Positions 32,701-42,650 of a DNA stretch of 64,000 bases are shown here, in pieces (position 1 is the stretch's first letter; every line of letters begins with the position of its first letter). The translations under genes were made by a program, and so were the position numbers. The notes under the pieces were generated by a model. It saw nothing but the letters and a program-made list of their open reading frames with translations, searched no databases and had not been told where the DNA came from. Source of the DNA: Beroe forskalii (Eukaryota > Ctenophora > Nuda > Beroida > Beroidae); NCBI GenBank assembly GCA_011033025.1, contig WFMF01000023.1, forward strand, positions 558,001-622,000. Direction: 5' to 3'.

Positions 32701-35700
32701 TAATTGGATAAACTAATTTGTGCCGGAATCGAAACTGCAGCACCCGCGCTTCTGTGTGTGTGTTGTTTACTTTACGTTTCACTGTTTGTGTACAGTTATG
32801 CGTGTTTCACGGTGTGCTGTTTCATTCCAAACTTTTATTCTGCATAATTTTGACAATTGTATATGTCTACGCACATTTTCCCAATCCCTTTTTAACTTTT
32901 TTCACCACAACAATCGAATAAAAAAGTTTGAAAAGACACAAAGTTTATGCTTTCATGTTGTTGATTCATGTCACTCTCCTATATAGCGTCATAGTATATC
33001 ATTTTGGCTGGTAAGCTATGTTCATAGGACAAAAAGTAGATGAAAAGGGTACGTAATAAGGCTCGGCTGTCGACTATAATCACATGATTTTGGAAAGCTT
33101 ATGATTTCCAACTAACATTACGTAGTTTTATATTTAATCGCCATGATAACAGAATGACAGTTCTATAGTTCTTGTAGAAAAAATCATCCTAACAGGAGTT
33201 CGAGAAAATGGTCGGTTGATATGTACTTGATCCGGCCATGTGGCAAGGTGAGTAGGCATTATAAGAACAATGATAATGCAAAAGGGATGGAGACGGATAA
33301 GGAACCTTGAAGCCATCAGAGATCAGTGTTTTCTAGTTCGTATTGTCATGATGTACCAACACTCTCACGACAAGAATAGGAATAAAATACACAAATACAA
33401 CGGTTTAAGGTTTTTAAACAGAAGTTTCATGAGAAGACACGTTCACGAACCAGGGACCGATCCTTTGCCTTCAAGAGTGCAGATACCTACCATCACCTAA
33501 AAACTTAAAAACTTAAAAAACATCTCCAACCACCTACCTACTGATAAAGCTGATCCTTTCATCATTCATTAGACGTTTATAAGTTTATAGTTCGTGACAG
33601 ATAAAATGTGATAGCAGCTAAAAAAAGTTAAGTTATTATAAGTTAATTTATTATAAGAGTATAAGTTAAATAATGTTGAACGTTACTTATCGAGTATTGA
33701 TGGCTGACTTCGGTCATCGAAAGAAACAGTTTCAGAACCACACGGTCACGGAAATTAAACTGGCTAACACTGTAACATAGCAAAAACCCCGATTATATTG
33801 ACTTGAACTTCGATGTTTGATTAAATACCAGATGCATTATTGATCATTATTGATCATTATTGATCATTGATCGTGATTGATCATCACTATTACTGACGCA
33901 TTATGTATGCTTTTCAAAATATTGCACATAAACAGAACGACGTTGCAGACGGACTGCAGATACAATCAAATTAGCTTTGCTGTTTCGCTAGCGTACTGTA
34001 ATTAATATTGATATGCAGCGCAGGGTGCTGCAGTGCTGTAGGAAGCGGAATCTTTGAGGGCTCTAATGAGGGTGATCTAATTAGGCACGCGTTGCGGGAT
34101 ATACATAGAAGTGGTCCACTAGTGATCTGCTACTATTTTAAGCAAAGTTGTTTTTTTCGCGTCATGCACCTTTAAAAAGAAATTGTTGGATTCGTAATCT
34201 AGAAGTAGATATTTAAAAAGATGGAAGGTTTCAATGTCACCACGATTCGAATTAATCTCTTGTGAGATTCCCAAACTTGGTTGAATGCTGTGGGGCAGTA
34301 GCAACAGATTTGAAACAATTAATAGTCAATCAGACATGTCAATTTACCGTCAATCAGACATGTCAATTAAACCGTCAATTAGACATGTCAATCAGACATA
34401 AAAGCAATATATTCCTATACTACTACGTATAAACTGTAATTTCAAATACAATAAAATAATAACGTACCTGTTTGCTCTCTTCCAGAGTTACGAAGTCGTT
34501 TGAGGGCAGGTTCAGGAACTCCTCCACATTCAGTGTCTCACAGTCATCAATAGGTGCATCACTAGGACTCGAGCCCACACTCCCACCCCCTCCAAGACAC
34601 ACACTGTTAGACATCCGTAGTTTCAGCTTCAGTCCAGGCTCCTTCTCACTCTGGGAGAGGAGTCCTATTTCAGTATTTCAGTATGATACAAAGATCACAT
34701 TTATTACTTACCTTTACGGATTTGGGTGTGTCCATTGTTATTTCACACTATATGCGATCACATAACTAACTAATTCAAAGTGTGATAACTTTTGAATGGT
34801 TTGAGATATGAAGACGATATTGACAACAAAAAGGGATGTAGGAGTTGTTTATAGAATAATGGGAATGGAAGGAGAAACATTGATTATGATCAGTTATGAT
34901 TTGAAAAAGTTTCAGTTTTCACTGGGCAAACTTGACCTAAAACATGGGCAACTTAAAAAAAGTTGACCGATTTTAGAAAAAAAACACATCTTAGAGGGGA
35001 ACCACTCCCAGAATACCCAATCTCACTTAACACAGAATTTCCAGTTTCATTCATGAAATCTGATCACTGTTGTGATCTATATTCCAAGATGAAATATATA
35101 ATGTTGTGCTCCTTTGACCTTGAACAGTTCGGTTGGTGGAGAGGGGCATAAGTTGTATTGAGCTTACTGTATCAAGCATCCAGCTGGATCTAACTTTCTT
35201 ACAGTTCAGCATGCATTGATACAAACCATATTAGAATCAGAATGGGCTTCTCAGGTTGTGTTTGAAAGGAGATATCATGCAGCTCTATCAAGAATCCAGA
35301 GGATTGCCCACTAAGGGCTAGCCAGAGGTCACCTACTAGGGGCTAGCCAGAGGTCACCTACTAGGGGCTAGCCAGAGGGACATCCACTAAAGGCTAGCCA
35401 GAACTGATAAGACCAAATTCGAAATTCTAAGAATAGGACCAGATTAGATTTGTTACCTTCACATCTGCATCTGCAACCACTTCATATTCATGATCAGCTT
35501 TATCATAGAATGGTAGGTCATCATCGTCATCATCATTTGAAAGGGGGAATCCAATGGGAAAGTCAACATTGTCACATTCACTGAAAAATAGATAAGCAAT
35601 TATTATTTCATGCCATTATACATATAAACAAAGTACTTTCAGTACAACACGCATTAAAAAATACACCTCAGTTACAAATCTCACATTACATCCATTGAAA

Positions 35701-36675
35701 CATGTGTGGTCAATGGCACCAAACTATCATGCAATAAGCATAAAGTAAAACCTTACTTCAATGATAACATCTCATCATATCTAAGAATAGATTTACCCTG
35801 TCTCACCAACTACTTACTTTAGAATTGAGCCTTCTTCAAAGAAAGCATCTTGTAGAGAGCGTGGAGAATTCAAATCATCAGAAAAGAATCCCAGCACCTC
35901 GGATTGAGGTATCAAGTATGTCATAATGGCATCATGGTAAACCTAGTGAAATTTGGAGTCAATGTTAAACTTATGAGTCTTGATGATTGGGGAAAACCTC
36001 AAACAAGATGGTAGGCAGGTGGTAGTTGACACTTTATGGTGCTTATAGGAATATTCTAAGACAGCCTAAACTTCTTGCCACATCTTAGTTGTCAGACTGT
36101 GTCCTGCTTCAATAATGCCCTGCTCAGAAATATTGCTGAGCTTGAATCCTAAGTAGCAGCATTTTTAATGAAATAAATTATTGCATTTTAAACTTACAAC
36201 ACAACACATTTTAAATTAACTAACTGAGAATGTAGTGTTGCACTATATGGAGTTCCTGAAGAAGAGATTTTTATAATCTTGAAACTGTCAGTAGAATAGT
36301 GGAGTATAGTGTGTGGGTTAGATTACTTTATTGAAAGTTGTTTGTTTCACTGCATCAATGATCAATCACATCAAACAAATTATTGCATAGTTCGAGAAAG
36401 CAGCAATCATAATGAATGTTCCATCATTATAATAATTAAACATTGATTATTCTGTGTTGAGAAACACACCTTGTATATACCAACATTTGACACAATAGCT
36501 GTTTGGACTGAACGGAACCTCTCAGCTTCAGTTCCTTGTTTAATATGCACTTCAGCAAGGACATTCACTGAGTAGTCTCATATCGAACAACCATAGTGAA
36601 AAATGTTGGCTTTATACCAGAGTTATCTTTTATGTTTGGGATACAAATACAGTCATCTCCAAAAATGATAGTGTA
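26769..36675 (-). CDS. Unidentified 14-exon gene for a largely disordered, probably nuclear protein
   Basis: Exons in coding order: 36675-36618, 36567-36470, 35942-35818, 35580-35457, 34747-34712, 34650-34468, 32111-31704, 30733-30570, 29171-28925, 28757-28582, 28041-27886, 27710-27584, 27450-27336 and 26836-26769. All 13 junctions are GT-AG with matching phases and sum to 694 codons plus TAG. The 5' end is incomplete. The N-terminal 130 residues look folded (NVLAEVHIKQGTEAERFRSV, VYHDAIMTYLIPQSEVLGFF) and are followed by an acidic DDDDDD stretch. A Ser-rich disordered region, basic segments and Asn/Ser runs follow. A C-terminal helical, conserved-looking block ends it (SYQLMLNTYIALEAQRISVL, then VKRPYKFIKQLKKGDVVFPQ). 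The composition suggests a chromatin or transcription factor, but I cannot name the family. The 36-base exon 5 begins after an AG and also contains an ATG, so an alternative start is possible. Confidence 0.7.
29172..30569. other. Long intron of the minus-strand gene
   Basis: No exon was found. It includes a TA-rich palindrome (29706-29738, tatatattatca facing tgatagtatatata) and unremarkable AT-rich sequence. Confidence 0.5.
31255..31393. mobile_element. GC-rich 125-bp insertion flanked by 14-bp direct repeats
   Basis: gttgaagaagtatc occurs at 31241-31254 and again at 31380-31393. Between them is a block far richer in G and C than its surroundings, with 'cgagggcccaggcagcgccc' and 'ctcccgggcgcccgg'. 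A 14-bp target duplication is typical of LINE-mediated retroposition, so this may be a retroposed small RNA or SINE. No tRNA A or B box is evident and there is no poly-A tail. Confidence 0.65.
31527..31578. repeat. Perfect 20-bp inverted repeat in an intron
   Basis: tgatcaactagagaactagg at 31527-31546 faces its exact complement at 31559-31578 with a 12-base loop. Intronic, just downstream of the Ser-rich exon on the coding strand. Confidence 0.9.
32112..34467. other. Large intron of the minus-strand gene with short tandem repeats
   Basis: It contains a three-unit 'ttattgatca' repeat at 33838-33870 and a block at 34318-34400 where 'caatcagacatgtcaatt' recurs four times with variation. No exon was recognised; open frames at 32718-32986 are on the opposite strand and lack splice or family support. 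Confidence 0.5.
35306..35402. repeat. 25-bp tandem repeat, about 3.5 copies
   Basis: The unit is ctactaggggctagccagag plus gtcac, with the last unit diverged (gacatccactaaaggctagcc). It lies in the intron between exons 35457-35580 and 34712-34747 of the minus-strand gene. Confidence 0.85.
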
Positions 36676-37547
36676 CTGAAAGGTGACACTGTGTCAAACA
36701 GAATAGCATCTGTGTTGAGGGGTCATAATAGGCATAAATAAAATAAAATAAAATAAACAATTTTGATATTACATCAACAAATTTCACACAACTGTTTCTA
36801 TGATTCACTGGGCATTAAACTTTTTTGAAAAATCTCCGAAGAGAATGAAATAATATAAATATATTCTGAGAAAGCACTAGAGGTGCATCACCAATAGTGT
36901 ATCACAATTTCACAAAGCATCATCAATATAATTTAAGTTTAAAAAGTAAAAAAGTAAAATAAAAAATATATTATAAGTCCTGATCATTATAAATTATCCA
37001 AGTGTTTAAAAAAACAATCCCTGTCATTAAAATAGCCCCAATAAGGAATGAAAATGCCAAAAACGGTCAGATTCACATGAACATACAAACAAGAAAAATG
37101 TTACCAATGGTGAATCATGCGAAAAAATTAGCTGTGTCTACAGCCCACTGTATGAAAATATAAAATAAATAAAATTAGAACATTTATTACACACTTAGAC
37201 ATTGTCAAATAGATATCTAGGAGGGAACTACTCTAGCCATTTAAGCGTGACTAAAACTAAACTCAAAGGCTCAGATAGCAAAAGTGTTTCATGTCAAAAA
37301 TGTGCCCAAGGAAAATTTCATCTAATATAGAATATTACAAAGTATAAAATAACCACCATGCCTAACTTTAATTTAATCAATTCCCGAAAATGCATCTTCA
37401 AAATAATATGTCTTCAAGGATTTCTTAAAATTATCAATTTCTCCAATACTTCTTATTGAGTATTCATTATGACTGACATCATATTCAGTGTTGTGTTATG
37501 TCCCGATGTGCACTTAATCTCAGTTAACCTCCCTGACTGCGGCTTTG
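36676..37547. other. Sequence upstream of the first recognised exon of the minus-strand gene
   Basis: AT rich, with an (aaat)n run at 36734-36757. The missing 5' exons of the minus-strand gene should be here or beyond the LINE. No convincing one was found. Confidence 0.4.
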
Positions 37548-39000
37548 TTAACAGGGGCGGGCCGAGACGGGTCCGCAGTACAATCTATTGTCGGAACATA
37601 CCGGTATGACAACAAGCCGGCCTAGGTGAAGCATTTCTAGGATTGACTCGGTCAGAGCGGCTTTGAATTCACTTCTTATTTCATAAGGTAAACTATTCCA
37701 AACTTGTGGACCATAATATTGAAAAGCACCTTCTGTTCTTTTCAAGTTAACAGGACTAGACGTTTTTAGTATAAAGAAATCATCGTCTAACCTCAAACTC
37801 ATCCTTTTAGTATCTCTTAATGATATCAAATTCTTCAAAATAAATAGGAGCTAAATTATTGATGCACTTATAAACTAACAAAGCAACTTTAAATTTTATT
37901 CTATAAATTACTGGCAAAAAGTGTAGTTTTTAAGGAAAGGACTTATTGACTGCCACTTTTTCTTTCCATTCAACCTAAAAATAAATCGCACAGCATTGTT
38001 CTGGATTTTTGAAGTCTTTGTTTTTATCTGTTATGCCTGCATAACTTGAATTAATAGTCCAATACTGACAAAATGTTAGCATGTACTAACTGAACCTTTA
38101 ATTCATGGCTGAGTCTAGATCCAATCTTTTGATGTTCTCAAATTCAAATAACAAATCTGGGAAACATGACTAACTTGATCATCCATACTGAGTCTATGAT
38201 CGAAATGAAAACCAAGATTTTAGCTGCTAATGCTGGACTTACAGATAAATTACAAGCATCATGTCCAAGGTCAAGTGTATCTATGGGACTCACATAGTAA
38301 CCTATGTCAACAAATTCTGTTTTGTCATCATTCATCTTCAAGTAGTTTGCACTCATCCATGCACGTATTTCAGCAAAGCAGGACTTATCTTTGTCAAATC
38401 AGGAGAAGAACTATGTACATCAAATGAAAAGTATACCTGAGTGTCATCAGCATAGAAATGAATAGACAAACCATACTTGGTAACTATTTTTTCTAGGTCT
38501 TGGTATACAAAATGAAGAGGAGAGGTCCTAGAATAGATCCCTGTGGTACTTCTATTTCAAGAGAGCACTTGAGAATAGCAACCATTGACCAAAACAGTGA
38601 ATTTTCTGTCCTTCAAGTACGATTCTATCCATGAAAGTGCAATCCCTGTGATATTATATGTGTATCTTAGTCTTTAAGAAGCAAAGAATGATTGATTGTA
38701 TCAAATGCTGCACTAAGATCCAAAAGAAGTAGTACTGTATTGTCTTTTTGTCCATCAACATCATTCTCTGGATCTTCAAAACAGCAGTTTCACAACAATA
38801 TGTATGAACTTATGTTAAAAGAACAGCTGGCACCATAAAACTTAAGAGTTCAAAAGATGTTCATAATTCCATGCTGACCAATGATTCTTGTTGGCTGACA
38901 CTAGATCGAAGTTCAGCTTACTCTGCTTTTGGTATGAGATTGAGGTCCAGTGTCTCCATTTCTGCTGTTATGGGACTTGGCTTACCCCTATAATCTCGAA
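37548..39000 (-). pseudogene. Decayed LINE reverse transcriptase (CR1/Rex/L2-like)
   Basis: Reading the minus strand, fragments appear in the right order: LLDLSAAFDTINHSLLLK (about 38710-38650), the catalytic HFYADDTQVYFSF (about 38465-38425), WMSANYLKMNDDKTEFV (about 38360-38310) and the terminal RTEGAFQYYGPQVWNSLPYE (about 37730-37670). Stops and frameshifts separate them. It lies downstream of ORF1 in the same orientation, so the two belong to one element. Confidence 0.85.
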
Positions 39001-39350
39001 GTGAGATGACACATGTCTTAAGAATGTCGAATCTTAAGCAGCCTCACAAAGGCAACAGTATATCACTGTATGATTGTCCTGATTTATTACTGAGTTTCAC
39101 AGCCAGGTGCTTCAGAAACCTTGCTGCCTGTTGCCCATCCCACCAGTTGTGCTGAAAACTAGTGGTGAATGTAGCCTTTTCAATCTGAATCACTCTATCA
39201 TTGTATTTGTTCTTCTTCTCAGCCTCATGTCTTTATACATCTGGAAAAGGCTTGTGTTCGCATTGGATTGAGCTTGTGGGTGTAGTACCCTATCTGTAAA
39301 TGCCTATCCAAAGGCGTCCAGAAACCTCTAGTACTCACGTCTAGATTTGT

Positions 39351-39392
39351 TATTTTTTTTTTTTTTGTTTTTTTAAAAAAAAAAAAAAAATT
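39351..39392. repeat. Poly-T run followed by poly-A run
   Basis: About 24 bases that are almost all T are followed directly by about 17 A, a self-complementary homopolymer pair between LINE ORF1 and the RT remnants. It may mark a deletion or insertion junction, or an assembly weak point. Confidence 0.7.
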
Positions 39393-39625
39393 CTTTTTTG
39401 ACAAATCCCAAAGGGACCTAAATAATTTAAAATAGAACGCAATATTATGAGTCACCAGATGCTTCTGTCGTCCAATGGGTGAAAAGGAGGAATATTATTA
39501 AAATGGAGTTCGCAGAAACCTTAGTTCAGGATGAAACACCGTGCAAATTAATAAATCAACACACATGTCAGATATAGTAATATACATTCAAAAACAAAAT
39601 ACACACTGATAGTCATTATCTGCCA

Positions 39626-40450
39626 TCAGGGCTTATCAGCTGAACACACTTTATTGTTTCTGATGAAGTAGTGTTTCGATGGATTACTGCTAATCAAGTC
39701 CTTCATCTTCTTAACCAGTGTACCGTGCTCCAGTCTCTGCTCCTTTGATCGGTCCGGCGAAAGATAAACTCTGGAGTGCCTCTGTGAGTCTTTCAGTCGC
39801 TTGCTGTGAACCAGAGCAAACTCCACGTCACCACGATTCTGACACTCGAGCCTGATTGGCCGTATCTTTCCTTCTTCCTTCTTGCCGAGTCTGTAACAGT
39901 CGATCGTCGCTGGCACTCGCACATTCATTGAGTGATAAACTTCATCAACTTTGGCTCCTATGTCCTCACCATCAAGTTCTGGGAGACCAAATATCATCAG
40001 GTTGTTTGACCTGCCCTCGTCGTTAACCTTTCAATTACCTGGTTTTACCGATTTCTTCGTCGTTTTCAGAAGGCTATCGTGCACTTGTGTCGTATTCTTC
40101 TTAACCACGTCTGACCAACTTTTCAACCCATCACTCAGTTCAGACTTCACGGTTGTCTTAACACTGTCCATCTGGTCGTTCTGAAGTTTGAGGAGCTTTT
40201 TCTGCAACTCAATTTGCTCAGATTTGAGTTCATCAATCTTTTCTGCCGCAGACTTGCACAGGCTGTGATTCTCCTCAAAAACATTTGCCAAACTGATAAT
40301 CGAATTCACCAGAGAGCTCTTATTCAATTTCATCAATACAGGTTCGTTGAGTTCTGATAGTGATGAGATCTTTGTTTCATTTAACACCGTCGAAAACATG
40401 CTTTTCATCTTTTCTTCGAATGTGTGTAGTTTGTTAACAGAGAAATCCAT
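39626..40450 (-). pseudogene. LINE ORF1 with one in-frame stop
   Basis: From ATG at 40450 the frame runs for about 275 codons to 39626, broken only by a TGA at 40033-40031. The N-terminal part is coiled coil (KSAAEKIDELKSEQIELQKK, LLKLQNDQMD). After the stop, NDEGRSNNLMIFGLPELDGED and later RPIRLECQNRGDVEFALVHS match the RRM-like ORF1 domain of CR1/L2/Rex-type LINEs, which binds element RNA. Only one stop codon suggests more recent activity than the RT remnants imply. Confidence 0.82.
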
Positions 40451-40570
40451 TGTACAACACAGGTAAGGTTGCAGTGCTTATCAGGTCGTGTTATCTTTAT
40501 CAACAAGCACAATGAAAAACGTTGCGAAAGTAAAATGGTAATCAGCGAACTGAATGGTAATCAGCAATCT

Positions 40571-40924
40571 GATAGGGACCTCTGTTAACTTGATAGGGTC
40601 CCCTGTTAGTGATAGGGTCCTATATTAACTTGATAGGGTCCCCTGTCAGTAATAGGGACCTCTGTTAACTTGATAGGGTCCCCTGTTAGTGATACGGACC
40701 TCTGTTTACTTGATAGGGTCCCCTGTTAGTGATAGGGACCTCTGTTTACTTGATAGGGTCCCCTGTTAGTGATAGGGACCTCTGTTTACTTGATAGGGTC
40801 CCCTGTTAGTGATAGGGACCTCTGTTAACTTGATAGGGTCCCCTGTTAGTGATAGGGACCTCTGTTTACTTGATAAGGTCCCCTGTTAGTGATAGGGACC
40901 TCTGTTAACTTGATAGGGTCCCCT
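40571..40924 (-). repeat. 40-bp minisatellite, about nine units, just upstream of LINE ORF1
   Basis: The unit is gacctctgttaacttgatag followed by ggtcccctgttagtgatagg on the plus strand, with few mismatches (tttact for ttaact; 'aaggtc' once). It ends about 120 bases before the ORF1 start codon, that is, in the position of a 5' UTR of the LINE. Confidence 0.88.
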
Positions 40925-41022
40925 TAAGATCTAGGCATGGACTTGGTAATGTCGGTATGTGATATGCTCCTGACGTTCCCTTTCAGTTACCTACTGAACC
41001 ACCGTATTGAACTCTTGCGTAA

Positions 41023-41256
41023 GGCGCCTGTAACGTTCGTCGGTCGATCGAATGGAATTGGTCGATCGATCAACTCCATTGGAACGAATGATGTGTTTTA
41101 CTGGTCCCTTATGACTTGAATCGTGTTTAAATGAGCAATATTTAGTTTTTTTCCCTACTAGCTCATAGATTTTCTATTTAAAACACATCAGTCGGTCAAA
41201 TGAAGTTGCTCGATCGACCAACTCCATTCGATCGACCGACGAACGTTACAGGCGCC
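41023..41256. mobile_element. 234-bp Harbinger-like MITE with TAA target duplication
   Basis: The ends GGCGCCTGTAACGTTCGTCG (41023) and the complement (ending 41256) continue as inverted repeats for about 55 bp (ggtcgatcgaatggaattgg and so on). TAA flanks both sides (41020-41022 and 41257-41259). TWA duplications and G-rich termini are typical of PIF/Harbinger. No ORF within. Confidence 0.82.
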
Positions 41257-42650
41257 TAACAGGAGAGACATTTTATTGTATACTTTGAAATCGACCCCGC
41301 CTCCCTTTATCTTTTTGTATCAAATCAGCAAATCGCGCTTTATTTATCAAGCATGTTCGTCGTTCACTAGCTGATTCGGACCTTTGCGGTTTTCACAGCT
41401 TACAGAAGATAAGAAATAATGGTAATTAATAGGTTAGATGAATGATTTGGTGTGATAACTATTTGTACAAAGAGATGGTTTCCTTGGTTACAGTTGATTG
41501 TTAACCACATTTACTCAACTCTTGCATCTGTTCGGCTTGATGAGGCACCGACTTAGCCTTGCTGTTTAGGAGCCTATTAAGAGGCAAGGAAACACGTTGT
41601 TCCTGGGAACTCAGTTTTCCTAATTCTGTGATACGCTCCACGTCACGGCCAGTCAAAATCATGTACTATTAAATCATCGGTCATTTGTTAAATGAAGTCA
41701 TCACTGCGGCTATTTATACTTTTCTTACTTGAGGATTACAATTTGTGCTCAAAGCATTTACTTAACCTTTCCAAGACAATTATGCTTCAATATTTGCTTA
41801 TTATCATTACTTGAGTGTGAATACTGCCAATTCATTTGTTGTGGCAACCGTTACTTGCAAAAACGAGCTCGCGCGCATTTTTAAGGTCTACTAAAGCAAA
41901 CAATTTCAGCATCATTGTAATGTAAGTAGTTTGGTGTTAGCAGCCAGTATATTATAATGGCTGCGCGCGCACACACAGTCTCAGGCGCGCAATGCCCCGT
42001 GTAGCATTGCGTACAGTGAATTTGCAAATGGCCAAGTTTGTGACAATAAAATCATAATTTTGTTTAAAGTTCGAGTGTTTCACTGACATCTATTTATGTC
42101 AGCTTAAAATATTCAATCCATTTTACAGAAGATCTGATTACATCGTTTCTTTACGACGAAGAGACGGGTTTACGTAATGAAATAATGTTTCAGGCTACAT
42201 CAGGCTTTCCAATCAGATTTAACTTTCTTCTCGCAGAATTAACCCTTAAACCATCACCTATTGAGCTATGTAGAATGTGAGCGATTCAGTTACCGAAAGA
42301 GAGAGAGAATGAGTCACCCCACCATTCGCTCCGCCATGAGCTGCTGTGCAGAGTGAAATGGCAAGGCACCGCGGATTCCTGGAAGTGTGAGAGGCTTTCT
42401 TAATTAGTTACTTGTGAATAATGAATGTGGTGTATTATAATGGATCAGGTTGTTTGCTTTCTCTAAATACCCCCCTCCCCATGCAACTGCCCCCCCTCCC
42501 GTGTTGAACTGCCCCCGTCCCCCCGTCTCCTCTTCCTGTCCTCCCCCTTGATGAACTATCCTGTTAAACACCCCATGTTGAACTATTTCCCTGTTCAACC
42601 CCCCCTACTCAACTGCCCCCCAATGTTGAAGTGTTGAACTGCTCCCTTAG
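41257..42650. other. Upstream region of the FAM149 gene
   Basis: The 5' exons of the FAM149 gene must lie here or further left but were not resolved. At 42470-42640 there is a C-rich intron-like stretch in which 'gttgaactgcccccc' recurs about six times, G rich on the other strand. Confidence 0.45.

Noticed and set aside
33838..33870. Short repeats of ttattgatca considered as a CRISPR-like array
   Set aside because: Units abut without spacers; it is a simple tandem repeat in a eukaryotic intron.
40937..41119. Plus-strand ORF of 60 codons beginning MDLVMSVCDML
   Set aside because: It runs into the Harbinger-like MITE and has no splice or family support.
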